Positions 1-8,909 of a DNA stretch of 12,701 bases are shown here, one piece after another; position 1 is the stretch's first letter, and the number at the start of each line of letters is the position of its first letter. This DNA is from an uncultured Odoribacter sp. Its GTDB lineage: Bacteria > Bacteroidota > Bacteroidia > Bacteroidales > Marinifilaceae. Where the stretch lies: assembly GCA_947176455.1 (NCBI GenBank), contig CAMWQQ010000023.1, forward strand, positions 1 to 12,701, given 5' to 3'. The translations under genes and the position numbers were made by a program. Below the pieces are notes generated by a model, which was not told the origin of the DNA, searched no databases, and worked only from the letters and a program-made list of their open reading frames with translations.

Positions 1-2700
1 CGTTTCCAGGATTACAATACGACCACGTTGAAGTCCGATGTCTTTGACGTGTCTATGGAAGGTAATTTCTGGAATATCCGTCCCGCTTTTTTCGTATGGG
101 GACTGGTGCAGAATTATTTGCCGGCTTATTTTGTGGATGAAAAGAAGTCGCTGGTTCAGAATAACTTGGATTTAACTCAGTTTAATTTTGAATATACCGT
201 TCGGATTAAGGATGCGAATCGGGTGTTGAGGGTGCTTTATCCAGGATTGAGCATTTCTCCCAATTCCCGGATTGCTTCTTTCTTCCGCCGGGGAGATGAC
301 AAATTGAATCTGGTGATGAATGCGGATACGATTCGGTATAACGACCTGATATTACAGAATTGGAAGGTCAATATGACCGGCGATTCGGTGCATTTGAAGT
401 TGGACTGCTGGGCGGACAAAGTGGGCTATGGACCCAGATATCACTTGTTTAATTTGCGTAACGAGCTGACTTTGGAAGAAAACCAGGTAAACAACCGGCT
501 TTGTTGGTGTAACTGGGAAGCCAGCACTTACAGCGGAGAGTTGGCGGCCAGTATGTCTTTCAAGCCGGAGGAAAATCATTCGTACATGACGGAAATAAAA
601 GTGCATCCCGGGGTGATTGTTATGAACGACAGTGTTTGGCGGGTGGATTCCTCGACCATATTGTTGCAGGGCAAAGAGTTGACGGTGGACAATTTCAGGG
701 TTCGTCACGGAGACGGATTCTTGTCGGTGAGTGGGAAAATCTCCGAGGATCCTCAAGAACAGTTGCTGGTGAATTTGAAAAATTTTGACCTCAAGGATCC
801 GGCGCGTATCGCTTGGAATAAACGTTTGGCCTTGTTCGGGATGACAACAGGGTCGCTGAGTTTGCAGGATTATTACAATGATTTTATCCTGTTGACCGAT
901 TTTTACGTGAAGGATTGGGGTATTGAAGGGGATACGTTGGGTTCTGCGCATTTTCGTTCTTACTGGGACACCGAAACCAAGAGTCTGATTGTCGGTGCTG
1001 AAAACCGGGTGGGACGTGAAACACCTTTGCGGGTAAACGGTTATTACAATCCTTCGACGGATTCGCTTGATGTGAATGTGAGATTGGATAAGGTGGGCTT
1101 GGAGCGGTTGCGCACCTATGCTTCCGATATGCTTTCGGAGGTCGACGGTTATCTTTCCGGCAATGTGTCCGTCAGCGGGGTGGCTCGGCACCCGGATATT
1201 TCCGGTTTCGTTTATTTGGATTCTGTAGGATTGAAAATCAATGCGTTGAATACGAAGTTCTTTGTGCATGATAGTATTCGTATTGACCGAAGCCGATTTT
1301 TGTTTCGCAACTTTTCGCTGACAGACCCCAACGGCAGTCAGGCGATTTTGAACGGGGAATATCGGGTTTTCGATAACCTCTATAAATTGAATGCCCAGTT
1401 TGAGCATTTTCTGGTGCTGAATACCGGTTTCTCTGACAACGAGGCATTTTATGGACGAATGGTATTGAGCGGTCTGGCGGAACTGGACAATGCCCATGAG
1501 TCGGTGAATGTGACGGTAAACGCCCAGACGGAAAGCACTTCGCAATTGTCCATTCCTTTGACGGAAAGTTTGACGGAGCGGTCAAGTAATTTTCTGCATT
1601 TTATTACTTCTGATGCGCAGGAAATCCAGAATTCCCCCGTATCGGGCATTATGTCGGATATCAATCTGAATGCGAATCTGGAGGTGAATGACAATCTGAA
1701 TGTGCAGGTGATTTTTGATCCGACGGTCGGGGATGTTTTGCGAACGAGGGGGAATGGGAATATAAAAATAGACTTTGGCAAGGACGGGCACTTGAATATG
1801 TTTGGTGAATATCAGATTACCAAGGGGGATTACCTGTTTACGTTAAGCAATCTGGTGAACAAGAAATTCGTGTTGACGCCCGGTGGAACGATCAACTGGA
1901 GCGGTTCGCCCTATGATGCGATGCTGGACATCAATGCGGTTTATAACCTGAAAACCTCGATTACGGAGTTGTTGCCGGTGGAGACTTCGGCGGAGGGGGA
2001 GGACAAGGTTTCCGAGGGGCGGAAAGTGCCTGTGGAATGTGTCTTGAATTTGAGCGAAAAGCTGACGAATCCGGTCGTGAAGTTTGATATCGATTTCCCG
2101 ACGCTTGATGCGCAGAACAAGAGCTATGTCCAAAGTACCCTGGCTAGTGAGGATGAAAAAAACAAGCAGGTATTTTCCTTGCTGGTGCTGAACCATTTTT
2201 ATCGCACGGATGATGCCGGGGACTATGGGGCGCAGGCACAGACGGCAGGGGTGACGACCTTGACGGAGATGTTTGCGAATCAGATTTCCCGCTGGTTTTC
2301 AAAGTACAATGAGAATGTGGACATCGGACTGGCTTATCGGTTTGGTGACAGGGAGAATGAGTTTACCTCCGATGAGTTGGAAGTCGCCGTATCCACTCAG
2401 TTGCTGAATGACCGGATTACGATTTCCGCCAATGGAAACGTGGACGTAGGGGGTAACCGGAATACGGCGGACAGCCGGAAAACGAACATCGGTGGAGATT
2501 TTGACGTGGAGGTGAAACTGAACAAGCAGGGGTCACTGAAGATGAAGGCTTATTCCCATACGGACGAGAAATTGCTTTACAACAATACGGAGACAATTCA
2601 GGGGGTGGGTGTTTCCTATCAGGAGTCTTTCGACTCGTTCCGGGAGTTGTTGAAGAAGTATTTTGGAGTTTTCAGAAGGAAGAAGTCAAAATATGAATGA
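1..2700 (+). CDS. tamB: TamB-family translocation/assembly module protein, C-terminal part (5' end outside window)
   Basis: The frame is open from base 1, so the gene enters from the left; the TTG at 28 is not a real start. 899 codons are visible. Most of the chain is polar, alternating beta-type sequence with no cysteine-rich or catalytic motif, as expected for the long beta-taco/AsmA-like tube of TamB. The TamB C-terminal domain (DUF490) is recognisable in the second half: around codons 560-660 it reads as a G-x-Y-x-I-x-x-G-x-Y-x-F-x-L block (EYQITKGDYLFTL, from about codon 604), then KKFVLTPGGTINWSG and a run ending in NAVYNL. The segment VFSLLVLNHF and the basic tail FRRKKSKYE are also typical of Bacteroidetes members. 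TamB proteins are anchored in the inner membrane, span the periplasm, and are implicated in outer-membrane protein insertion and phospholipid transport. That role is family knowledge; the N-terminal anchor cannot be seen here. The next gene starts 6 bases after the stop, so they are probably co-transcribed. I am confident of the family; the orthologue name is by similarity only. Confidence 0.88.
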   Translation, partial: RFQDYNTTTLKSDVFDVSMEGNFWNIRPAFFVWGLVQNYLPAYFVDEKKSLVQNNLDLTQFNFEYTVRIKDANRVLRVLYPGLSISPNSRIASFFRRGDDKLNLVMNADTIRYNDLILQNWKVNMTGDSVHLKLDCWADKVGYGPRYHLFNLRNELTLEENQVNNRLCWCNWEASTYSGELAASMSFKPEENHSYMTEIKVHPGVIVMNDSVWRVDSSTILLQGKELTVDNFRVRHGDGFLSVSGKISEDPQEQLLVNLKNFDLKDPARIAWNKRLALFGMTTGSLSLQDYYNDFILLTDFYVKDWGIEGDTLGSAHFRSYWDTETKSLIVGAENRVGRETPLRVNGYYNPSTDSLDVNVRLDKVGLERLRTYASDMLSEVDGYLSGNVSVSGVARHPDISGFVYLDSVGLKINALNTKFFVHDSIRIDRSRFLFRNFSLTDPNGSQAILNGEYRVFDNLYKLNAQFEHFLVLNTGFSDNEAFYGRMVLSGLAELDNAHESVNVTVNAQTESTSQLSIPLTESLTERSSNFLHFITSDAQEIQNSPVSGIMSDINLNANLEVNDNLNVQVIFDPTVGDVLRTRGNGNIKIDFGKDGHLNMFGEYQITKGDYLFTLSNLVNKKFVLTPGGTINWSGSPYDAMLDINAVYNLKTSITELLPVETSAEGEDKVSEGRKVPVECVLNLSEKLTNPVVKFDIDFPTLDAQNKSYVQSTLASEDEKNKQVFSLLVLNHFYRTDDAGDYGAQAQTAGVTTLTEMFANQISRWFSKYNENVDIGLAYRFGDRENEFTSDELEVAVSTQLLNDRITISANGNVDVGGNRNTADSRKTNIGGDFDVEVKLNKQGSLKMKAYSHTDEKLLYNNTETIQGVGVSYQESFDSFRELLKKYFGVFRRKKSKYE

Positions 2701-2706
2701 AGCATT

Positions 2707-3279
2707 ATGAAACAGCATTGGAAACCGGGGACGATGATTTATCCGTTGCCTGCCGTTTTGGTTAGTTGCGGGGCTGTGCCCGAAGAATATAATTTGCTTA
2801 CGGTGGCGTGGACGGGTACGCTCTGTTCCAATCCGCCGATGTGTTATATTTCGGTGCGCCCGGAGCGGCATTCCTATCCGATTATCCGAAAAAATATGGA
2901 GTTCGTCATTAACTTGACGACGGAAGAACTTGCCTTTGCCACGGATTGGTGCGGAGTGCGTTCGGGAAAAGATTACAACAAGTTTGAGGAAATGCACCTG
3001 ACGCCCGGAAAGGCAAAGGTGGTGAATGCGCCGATTGTCGAAGAGGCTCCGGTGTGCATAGAGTGCCGGGTGAAGGAGATTGTACCCCTCGGTTCGCACG
3101 ATATGTTCATAGCGGAGGTGGTGAATGTCCAGGCGGATGATTGCTTCCTGAATCCGGAAACCGGAAAACTGGAATTTGAACAGAGTCGTCCTTTGGTATA
3201 CGTCCACGGTGCTTATTACGGCATAGGGGAGAAAATCGGAAAGTTCGGTTGGTCCGTGGAGAAGAAGAAAAAGAAATGA
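2707..3279 (+). CDS. Flavin reductase-like, FMN-binding split-barrel protein
   Basis: The protein has 190 residues, the usual size for single-domain flavin reductase/flavoredoxin proteins. The N-terminal half shows the family pattern: a Pro-Leu-Pro-Ala-Val-Leu-Val-Ser strand (about residues 14-21), then NLLTVAWTGTLCSNPP (about 29-44), CYISVRPERHSYPII and FVINL, which in this family build the FMN-binding split barrel. A second strand set includes GSHDMFIAEVV (about 129-139). Members bind FMN and either pass electrons from NAD(P)H to free flavin or act as small electron carriers; the partner cannot be told from sequence. The C-terminus ends in a run of lysines. The ATG at 2707 lies 6 bases after the TamB stop with no good Shine-Dalgarno nearby (purine-rich bases lie about 22 bases upstream), so translation is probably coupled to the upstream gene. 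The functional link to TamB is unclear and may only be shared transcription. The stop codon lies inside the left arm of the terminator hairpin. Confidence 0.88.
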   Translation: MKQHWKPGTMIYPLPAVLVSCGAVPEEYNLLTVAWTGTLCSNPPMCYISVRPERHSYPIIRKNMEFVINLTTEELAFATDWCGVRSGKDYNKFEEMHLTPGKAKVVNAPIVEEAPVCIECRVKEIVPLGSHDMFIAEVVNVQADDCFLNPETGKLEFEQSRPLVYVHGAYYGIGEKIGKFGWSVEKKKKK

Positions 3280-3325
3280 CGATTTGTGCCCGGATTCCCT
3301 GAACGGGAAGGACGCAAATCGTCAT
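3276..3325. terminator. Bidirectional intrinsic terminator between convergent genes
   Basis: The 13-base left arm ATGACGATTTGTG (3276-3288) pairs with CGCAAATCGTCAT (3313-3325), with only one G-T pair. An inner stem TTCCC (3295-3299) and GGGAA (3305-3309) closes over a 5-base loop. On the minus strand the hairpin is followed by a T-rich run (complement of the A/G-rich 3261-3275). On the plus strand it is followed by a weaker T-rich stretch at 3331-3340. It lies exactly between two convergent stop codons, and its left arm contains the flavin reductase stop codon. Confidence 0.85.
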
Positions 3326-3332
3326 AAGGTAT

Positions 3333-6300
3333 TTATTCTATCTTGACCGTTCCGCCGGGCAGAATGGCTTGTATGCTGTTGTCGTACATTGCCGAACAAT
3401 AGACGGCGGGCAACAGGTATTCACCCCGGAATGCCGCATTGCTCCGGAATTTGAAGGTTTTCGTCTGTCCTTGTTCCAAACTGAAATAGACACAAAAACG
3501 ATCGTCGCGGATGTCTGTATGCTCTGCTTGGGGCATAACGGCGTTTCCGGTGAGCCGTTCATTGATGATTTCAAACCCGGAGGGTACCAGATAGGTTAAA
3601 GCCAATTCCTGATAGGTACCGGTGACACCGGTGTTTTTCACGGTGATTTCACTGGTTACATCCGTCCCTTGTTTCAATTGGTGGATGTTCAACGCTTTTC
3701 CTTGGTCGTCGTAATAGCGGATTTCCATAAGCAGACCGGACATGTGTTTTTCCTTGACGACTTCCAGGGATGCGGCGCTGTTGATTTGCCGTATGAAAAG
3801 ATTGCCTTGACCGTTGTTCTCCACTGAAGCCGTCGAATGTTGGTTTTCAATGGTCAACGGCAGTTGCCAGACGGTTCTCTCTGTCCGGATTTCCTGTTTG
3901 CCTTGCGGTGTGATGACCGTGACCTGTATGCCTTTCTGACTTCCCAGGTATTTCCTGACGAACTGGGCGGCGGCATGCAAGGAAAAGGCGGTTTCTTGCG
4001 TGTTGCACCATTCATCGGACCCCAGGACTCTGGATATTTTTTCCAACATCCGGTAGGCATCCTGCTGTCTGTCGAGAATCACCATAGACTGGAGTATCAG
4101 CGCATAATCCCGGAGGGTGGAACCGTAGTTTCCGCCGGTTTCACGATAAGAGGCGACCTCGGTGGATAGTTCGCGAATGATGTTGCGGGCGATTTCCTCC
4201 TGTCTGCTCAAGGCATAGGCGGAAGCCAACAGCCATTGGGATACCGGATGGTCTAATCGGTTTTCTTTCAGTCGGTTCATGGCTGCCATATCGGGATGAC
4301 CCGCCAGGGCAAGCACGAAGAGCCGGTATGCCTGTTCTTGTTGAGCCCAAGGTTCTGCACGGAACCACCTGTTGGCGACTTGCCGGGTGTAATTGAGGGC
4401 GTTCTGGAGCATGGCGACCGGAACGGAATAGCCTTGTTGTTGTGCTGATACCAGGAACTGGATGACGTATGCCGTGACCCATTCCGATGCGTATGTACCG
4501 CCGGGCCAGTAAGCAAAACCGCCTTCTGGGGTCTGGTATCTGTCAAGCCGGTTGATGACGGTCCGGATGTTGTTCTCTGTGGTCATCATTTGTTCGGGAG
4601 TCAGAGTTATCAAGGCGGGCAAAGACAATTGAGGAAATGCCTGCGACGTGATTTGTTCCGCACAACCGTGCGGATATTCCAGCAAGTCCGTCAGCCGCTG
4701 TTCGAGGTTGAGTGGCGGAATGGAAGAAATCTCCAATACGGATGTGGGTTCCAATCCGGTCACGGGGGTATTGAAAGAAACGCTTTCTCTTGCTTTTGCC
4801 TCTTTGGCTACCACGGTGGTGATGCGCGGATTGGGGATGCGTATCGTCACGTCCTCCGTTACCGAGGCTTGCTCGCTTTTAGCATTTGCCGTGGTTCGGA
4901 GGGTGGATACGCCGGTCTGTTGGTTGATGCGTGCCTTGAACCATACCAGTTGTTCGCCTTTCCGGCTGAACCGGACGGTTTGGGTCGATTCGCCGACCAG
5001 GGTGATTTTGTCGTCGGTGGTCATTTGCACCTTGACCTCTCCCATATTTTCCTGCATGGCAAATACGGTGACCGGTATGTCGGTCACATCGCCGGGAGTG
5101 AGCAACCGTGGCAGGGCTACGGATAGCATCAGGGGGTTGTTGACCGTGCTGTTGGCAGAGGTTGCCCCGTAGCTGCCGTTGGTGGCTGCGATGACCGTGG
5201 CGCGCACTTCGCCGATGTATTCCGGCATCTTGAACGTATGCTTGCCTGTTTTCCCGGCTTTCAGCGTAAAGGGACCGGCAAAGATGACCACCGGTTTGAA
5301 GCGGTTGGTCTTTTCATCCTGCGGGTTTTTCAGGGCTTCATCACCGCCAATGGCAAATGCCTGGTCGAGTCGGATGCCGTATGCTCCGTAGAGGTAATCA
5401 TAGAAATCCCATGTTTTTACCCCCAGGGCTTCGCGGGCGTAGAAAGCCCTGAACGGGTCGGGGGTCTTGAAATTGGTCAGGGAGAGCAAGCCTTCGTCGA
5501 TGACGGCAATCGTATAGTTCATGGCTTTCTTGCTCTTTTCCTTGACTTGTACGGTAAATTCTTTGCCCGGACGAAGTTCGGCAGGGAGGTTTATGACCGG
5601 TTCCAGCCGAAGTTCGGGGTCTTCGACGTTGACATTGACCACGCCGTACATTCGCACCGGACGGTCGTTGTTCTTGGCGTCGTGGGGCTGAATCAGGGAA
5701 ACGGCGACATAGCAGTTGGGACACATCTCGCTGGTCGCCTTTGTTTCAAAGGTGGTTGTCCCTTCCCGGGCAGGAATACGCTGTATGTTGCTGATTGTTT
5801 TTCCGTTTTCGAGGCTGACAATGGCAACGGAACCGGCGGAGGAGGGGAAAGTGACTTTAATGGTTTCCCCGACCCGGTAGCTTTTTTTGTCCGTGCTCAG
5901 GTTCAGCATCGTGGCTGTTTCCTGGCTGTTGTTTTCTCCCCAGCTCCCGAAATAGGCGATGATGCCGGAGGAATGGCCGGAAGGAGCCGTCGCCTGGATG
6001 AAATACCTGCCGTATTCACGGATAGGAAGGTCGACGGAGAAGGAGCCGTTGACGGCTTTCACCTGTTTCGTGAGGATGCTTTTGTTGTATGTGCGATTGA
6101 CGTAAGAGCTCAGGTTGTCATTTTCGGAATCCCACCACCAGTGCCATTGAAGGCGATAAACATCTATGCGGATGTTGGCGTTCCCGATTGGTTTGCCGGC
6201 AGGGGTGACCATAACGCCTTTCAACGTTGCCGGGCTTTTGGTGGAATGCCAGTTGTCCTCGGTGTCCGGCAACCGGATGCCCACGTATTCCCGATAGGGG

Positions 6301-8768
6301 GAGTAGCGGATGCTCTGTGAACTGATGCTGAAATCTCCGCCGTTTTCAAAGACCCGGGTCGTGAAAATGGCGTTCAATATGCCGGGGGCATTTTCCGTTT
6401 TGATTTTGTCCAATGGGAATGAAAATGTGCCTGAGCCGTTGGTCGTTCCGTCGAACAGGGTTTCCGTTGCCGGTTCAAAATACAGGGATTTGTTGGTAAA
6501 GGTATAATCCGGAAACTCCGAAAAGCCTGCGTTGCCGTTGTATAATTTTACTTCGGTGATGGCTTTCTGGTTGGAAGTGCTTGCTCCGTTCAGCCAGCGG
6601 GTATTTACCTTTACGGGATTTTCAGAAATGCCCTTTCCGATGATGTTGTCGTTCGGAAATTCCATTTGGATAGCCAATCGGTTGGGTTTGACCGTTTCTA
6701 CCCGGAGGTTTTTCCGGAAAGTGAGGCCTCCGATTCGGAAAAGAGCCGTCCAATAGCCGGTCTGCACGTCCTCGGCGGTCTTGAAGGTAAAGCAGTGGAT
6801 GTTGTTCGTGCCGATATGGCTCCGGAGTGTCTGGGTGATGCGTCCGTTGGGGTCGGTCAGTTGGGCGACAATCGGGTGTCCTTGCGGGAGGACATTCAGT
6901 TTGTCTTCCAGAATCAACGACAGGTAGATTTTATCTCCCGGTCGCCATACGCCCCGTTCGCCGTAGATGAACCCTTTGACGCCCATTTGCACTTGTTGTC
7001 CGCTGACGTCGAAATTGCTTAACGAGAGGGCGTTGCCGCTTGCCAGTCGCAGCCATGCCCGGTCTTGCCCTTTTTGTGCCGTGACGATGAAAGCCTGCCC
7101 TTGCGGATGCAACGTGGCGAAACCGTTTTTGTCCGTCTGGGCGGAATCGATTTTTTGATTCTGGTAATTGTAAAGGGTCAATTTGCAGTTGGCGACAGGG
7201 TCTGCCGTTGCCAGGTCATTGACGCAGACGACATAGGAATTGTCCTCTCCCTGCTTTGCCATAAGTCCCAGCGAGGTGTTGATGATGTTTCTGGCGGCAA
7301 ATCGTTCTCCGATATAGTAAGATACATGGCAGGGGTTGTTCCGTTCCTGCCACTGGTAGCCGGCAGGATAGTGGTATTCGCTGTAATAGGCGTAGCCTCT
7401 TCGGGTGTCCCAGTCGGTTGAACCGTATTCGGAATCCGGAGCCTCGTCGGCGCAGGGGAGTGTCGTGTAGGATTTCTTGAATTTCAGCCGAAAACGGTAT
7501 ATCGTTCCTTTTTCCAATTTGACCATTTTGGACAGGTCGATGGTGAAATCGTTCCATTTTTGGAGGTCGATATTGGGATGATTTTCGGTCAGGTCTATTT
7601 TTTTCAGGAAAATCGGGCGGGCGGTTCGTGCCAGTTCGCCGTGGTTGTCGTAGGAATTTTCTTGCAAAAAGAAATTCATATTCTGTTGCAATACTTGAAT
7701 GATTTCCAGGTCAACGGCTTTCAAGCCTACTGCCGAAAAGGGGATAAGTACCTTGTTCTTGTCCGGAACGATGACGCCTTTACCGATGAGTTTCACTTCA
7801 GGCTTGGTGGAACGGAGGTTGACGGTTGTCGTGTATCGGGTTTGCAGGGTTATGCCGGAAACGCTCCGGATGCCGGGAAAAACGTTTAGCGTGATACTGC
7901 TTTTCTCGGTAGAGGAAGGCAGATAAGCCTGTATGACGTTGTCGTGGATTTTGAAATGCTCAAGCGTGATTTCCGGTGCGGAGACCAATCCTCGGACGTC
8001 CTGTCCCGGTTCCAGATTTTCGGACAAGTAGATGCTGAGAACGACCGGTTCCGAATCGGAGGCTTTGACGTTGAGAACCGTGAAATCGTTTTTCCCCGGA
8101 ATGTTGATGTCCTGGCGGGTGTTGTTTTTTATGGCCTTTGAAAAATCCAGGGAGAGGGTTTGGGTCGATTCCCCCTTTTTCAAGTGGCGGAGCCGGAAGT
8201 GATGCCGATTGCCATTGTGTTCCCATACCGGGGTCAGATTGTTGCCCTGATAGGATGCCGTGAGCATTTTTTCCGTTTGTGCCGGTTCGCTATAATCGGA
8301 ACAGTGTAGTACGCCTTGGTATTGCAACTCGTCCGTGTTGTCCGGTTCGGCGGTCAGGTTGCCCGGTTCAAAAATGATCGTGAGCGGGAGGACGTCGAAC
8401 TTGAAATTGAACTTCTGGCAGGAGGCAGGCACCTGGCACAGCTCTCCCAGGTTGAACGTCGCCTGGTAGGTTTTGCCGTTCTTAAAGGGCTCTTCCGGAA
8501 TGAATTCAACGCTGTTGTCGTCTTTTAAGACGGTTCTTCCTTTTACGGCGGGGGAAAATTGCAGGATTCCTGCCGGGAGGTCGGAGCCGGGCTGGTAGTT
8601 TTTATCCGGTCGCTGGCTGAGGTAAACGGAAACGGAGGAGGAAGATGTTATCACTCCGTTTGTGAATCCGGTGATGTATTGGTTGAAATGCTCTGCTTGT
8701 TTCTCCTTGCATCCTGCCAGTAATGTCAAAGCGAACAGACAAGCGACTAAAATATGGGTGCGTTTCAT
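3333..8768 (-). CDS. Alpha-2-macroglobulin family lipoprotein with intact thioester motif
   Basis: The protein has 1811 residues from the ATG at 8768. I chose this start because it gives a textbook lipoprotein signal: MKRTH, a hydrophobic stretch, then lipobox LAGC with the lipidated Cys20. The longer reading from a GTG at 8795 would begin inside the predicted promoter box. Visible in order: macroglobulin-type beta domains in the N-terminal half, including a VNDLATADPVANCKLTLYN strand pair (about 510-530) and the signature GERGVWRPGDKIYLSL (about 602-617); a bait-region-domain-like segment (about 1060-1115, including AVIDEGLLSL); the A2M core (about 1160-1245, FAGPFTLKAGKTGKHTFKMP); then the thioester motif GCAEQ (Cys1369, Gln1372) opening an alpha/alpha-toroid domain (GGFAYWPGG, about 1413) and a beta-rich C-terminus. 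A CxxC pair lies at 1016/1019. Bacterial A2Ms are thought to trap attacking proteases after bait cleavage, which exposes the thioester; this role is inferred from the family. E. coli YfhM is 1653 residues; longer forms are common in Bacteroidetes. No penicillin-binding protein gene lies beside it. Confidence 0.95.
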   Translation of the reverse strand: MKRTHILVACLFALTLLAGCKEKQAEHFNQYITGFTNGVITSSSSVSVYLSQRPDKNYQPGSDLPAGILQFSPAVKGRTVLKDDNSVEFIPEEPFKNGKTYQATFNLGELCQVPASCQKFNFKFDVLPLTIIFEPGNLTAEPDNTDELQYQGVLHCSDYSEPAQTEKMLTASYQGNNLTPVWEHNGNRHHFRLRHLKKGESTQTLSLDFSKAIKNNTRQDINIPGKNDFTVLNVKASDSEPVVLSIYLSENLEPGQDVRGLVSAPEITLEHFKIHDNVIQAYLPSSTEKSSITLNVFPGIRSVSGITLQTRYTTTVNLRSTKPEVKLIGKGVIVPDKNKVLIPFSAVGLKAVDLEIIQVLQQNMNFFLQENSYDNHGELARTARPIFLKKIDLTENHPNIDLQKWNDFTIDLSKMVKLEKGTIYRFRLKFKKSYTTLPCADEAPDSEYGSTDWDTRRGYAYYSEYHYPAGYQWQERNNPCHVSYYIGERFAARNIINTSLGLMAKQGEDNSYVVCVNDLATADPVANCKLTLYNYQNQKIDSAQTDKNGFATLHPQGQAFIVTAQKGQDRAWLRLASGNALSLSNFDVSGQQVQMGVKGFIYGERGVWRPGDKIYLSLILEDKLNVLPQGHPIVAQLTDPNGRITQTLRSHIGTNNIHCFTFKTAEDVQTGYWTALFRIGGLTFRKNLRVETVKPNRLAIQMEFPNDNIIGKGISENPVKVNTRWLNGASTSNQKAITEVKLYNGNAGFSEFPDYTFTNKSLYFEPATETLFDGTTNGSGTFSFPLDKIKTENAPGILNAIFTTRVFENGGDFSISSQSIRYSPYREYVGIRLPDTEDNWHSTKSPATLKGVMVTPAGKPIGNANIRIDVYRLQWHWWWDSENDNLSSYVNRTYNKSILTKQVKAVNGSFSVDLPIREYGRYFIQATAPSGHSSGIIAYFGSWGENNSQETATMLNLSTDKKSYRVGETIKVTFPSSAGSVAIVSLENGKTISNIQRIPAREGTTTFETKATSEMCPNCYVAVSLIQPHDAKNNDRPVRMYGVVNVNVEDPELRLEPVINLPAELRPGKEFTVQVKEKSKKAMNYTIAVIDEGLLSLTNFKTPDPFRAFYAREALGVKTWDFYDYLYGAYGIRLDQAFAIGGDEALKNPQDEKTNRFKPVVIFAGPFTLKAGKTGKHTFKMPEYIGEVRATVIAATNGSYGATSANSTVNNPLMLSVALPRLLTPGDVTDIPVTVFAMQENMGEVKVQMTTDDKITLVGESTQTVRFSRKGEQLVWFKARINQQTGVSTLRTTANAKSEQASVTEDVTIRIPNPRITTVVAKEAKARESVSFNTPVTGLEPTSVLEISSIPPLNLEQRLTDLLEYPHGCAEQITSQAFPQLSLPALITLTPEQMMTTENNIRTVINRLDRYQTPEGGFAYWPGGTYASEWVTAYVIQFLVSAQQQGYSVPVAMLQNALNYTRQVANRWFRAEPWAQQEQAYRLFVLALAGHPDMAAMNRLKENRLDHPVSQWLLASAYALSRQEEIARNIIRELSTEVASYRETGGNYGSTLRDYALILQSMVILDRQQDAYRMLEKISRVLGSDEWCNTQETAFSLHAAAQFVRKYLGSQKGIQVTVITPQGKQEIRTERTVWQLPLTIENQHSTASVENNGQGNLFIRQINSAASLEVVKEKHMSGLLMEIRYYDDQGKALNIHQLKQGTDVTSEITVKNTGVTGTYQELALTYLVPSGFEIINERLTGNAVMPQAEHTDIRDDRFCVYFSLEQGQTKTFKFRSNAAFRGEYLLPAVYCSAMYDNSIQAILPGGTVKIE

Positions 8769-8794
8769 CGTTTCGTTTTTTAGAATCATTAACA

Positions 8795-8802
8795 CAAAAA
8801 TA
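8795..8802 (-). promoter_or_regulatory. Candidate Bacteroidetes -7 box for the alpha-2-macroglobulin gene
   Basis: Read on the minus strand the site is TATTTTTG, a full match to the Bacteroidetes primary sigma -7 consensus TAnnTTTG. It would place the transcription start near 8788-8790, about 20 bases before the ATG at 8768. I see no clear -33 TTTG at the expected spacing, so this rests on one box and its position. Confidence 0.5.
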
Positions 8803-8842
8803 AGAATAATGTTTGAATATTCGTCTCTATTTGTATAGAAGT

Positions 8843-8877
8843 CTTGTCTGTTAATTCGATTAAATAGTGTAATTTTG
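8843..8877 (+). promoter_or_regulatory. Candidate promoter for the ugd-lipid kinase operon
   Basis: TAATTTTG (8870-8877) matches the Bacteroidetes -7 consensus TAnnTTTG. A CTTG at 8843-8846 could serve as the -33 element, although the 23-base gap is a little longer than usual. Transcription would begin near 8884, giving a leader of about 25 bases before the ATG at 8910. Confidence 0.5.
8851..8863. repeat. Short perfect inverted repeat in the divergent promoter region
   Basis: TTAAT (8851-8855) and ATTAA (8859-8863) are perfect 5-base arms around TCG. The repeat lies just upstream of the predicted -7 box of the UDP-glucose dehydrogenase gene, where a repressor or activator could bind. In AT-rich intergenic DNA such a short repeat can arise by chance. 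An 8-base palindrome, TGTCGACA (8876-8883), follows directly at the expected transcription start. Confidence 0.25.
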
Positions 8878-8909
8878 TCGACAGATATATAAATGTAAAA
8901 AAAGAATAT

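Noticed and set aside
352..1545. Long open frame (397 codons) on the minus strand inside the TamB gene, and smaller ones around it
   Set aside because: It is antisense to a clear TamB-type protein, its translation is rich in His/Arg/Gln/Ile without domain character, and it has no promoter or start context. It follows from the codon use of the real gene.
5238..6320. Long open frame (360 codons) on the plus strand inside the alpha-2-macroglobulin gene
   Set aside because: The minus-strand frame continues uninterrupted through it with recognisable A2M domains. The plus frame shows no family motif and starts in the middle of a conserved domain.
4981..8172. Repeated 11-mer TGGGTCGATTC at 4980 and 8160
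   Set aside because: Both copies encode short Ser-Thr-Gln-Thr-type segments of the same beta-rich protein. They are too short and do not extend on either side.
8538..8558. TTTTACGGCGG followed by AAAATT within the A2M gene, resembling one half of the 37-bp palindrome
   Set aside because: It is not a proper dyad (extra G bases break the right arm) and lies in conserved coding sequence, so it is probably coincidence.
8769..8795. Upstream GTG start at 8795 for the alpha-2-macroglobulin protein
   Set aside because: It would add nine residues before a perfect lipoprotein signal and would begin inside the predicted -7 promoter box, so the ATG at 8768 is better.
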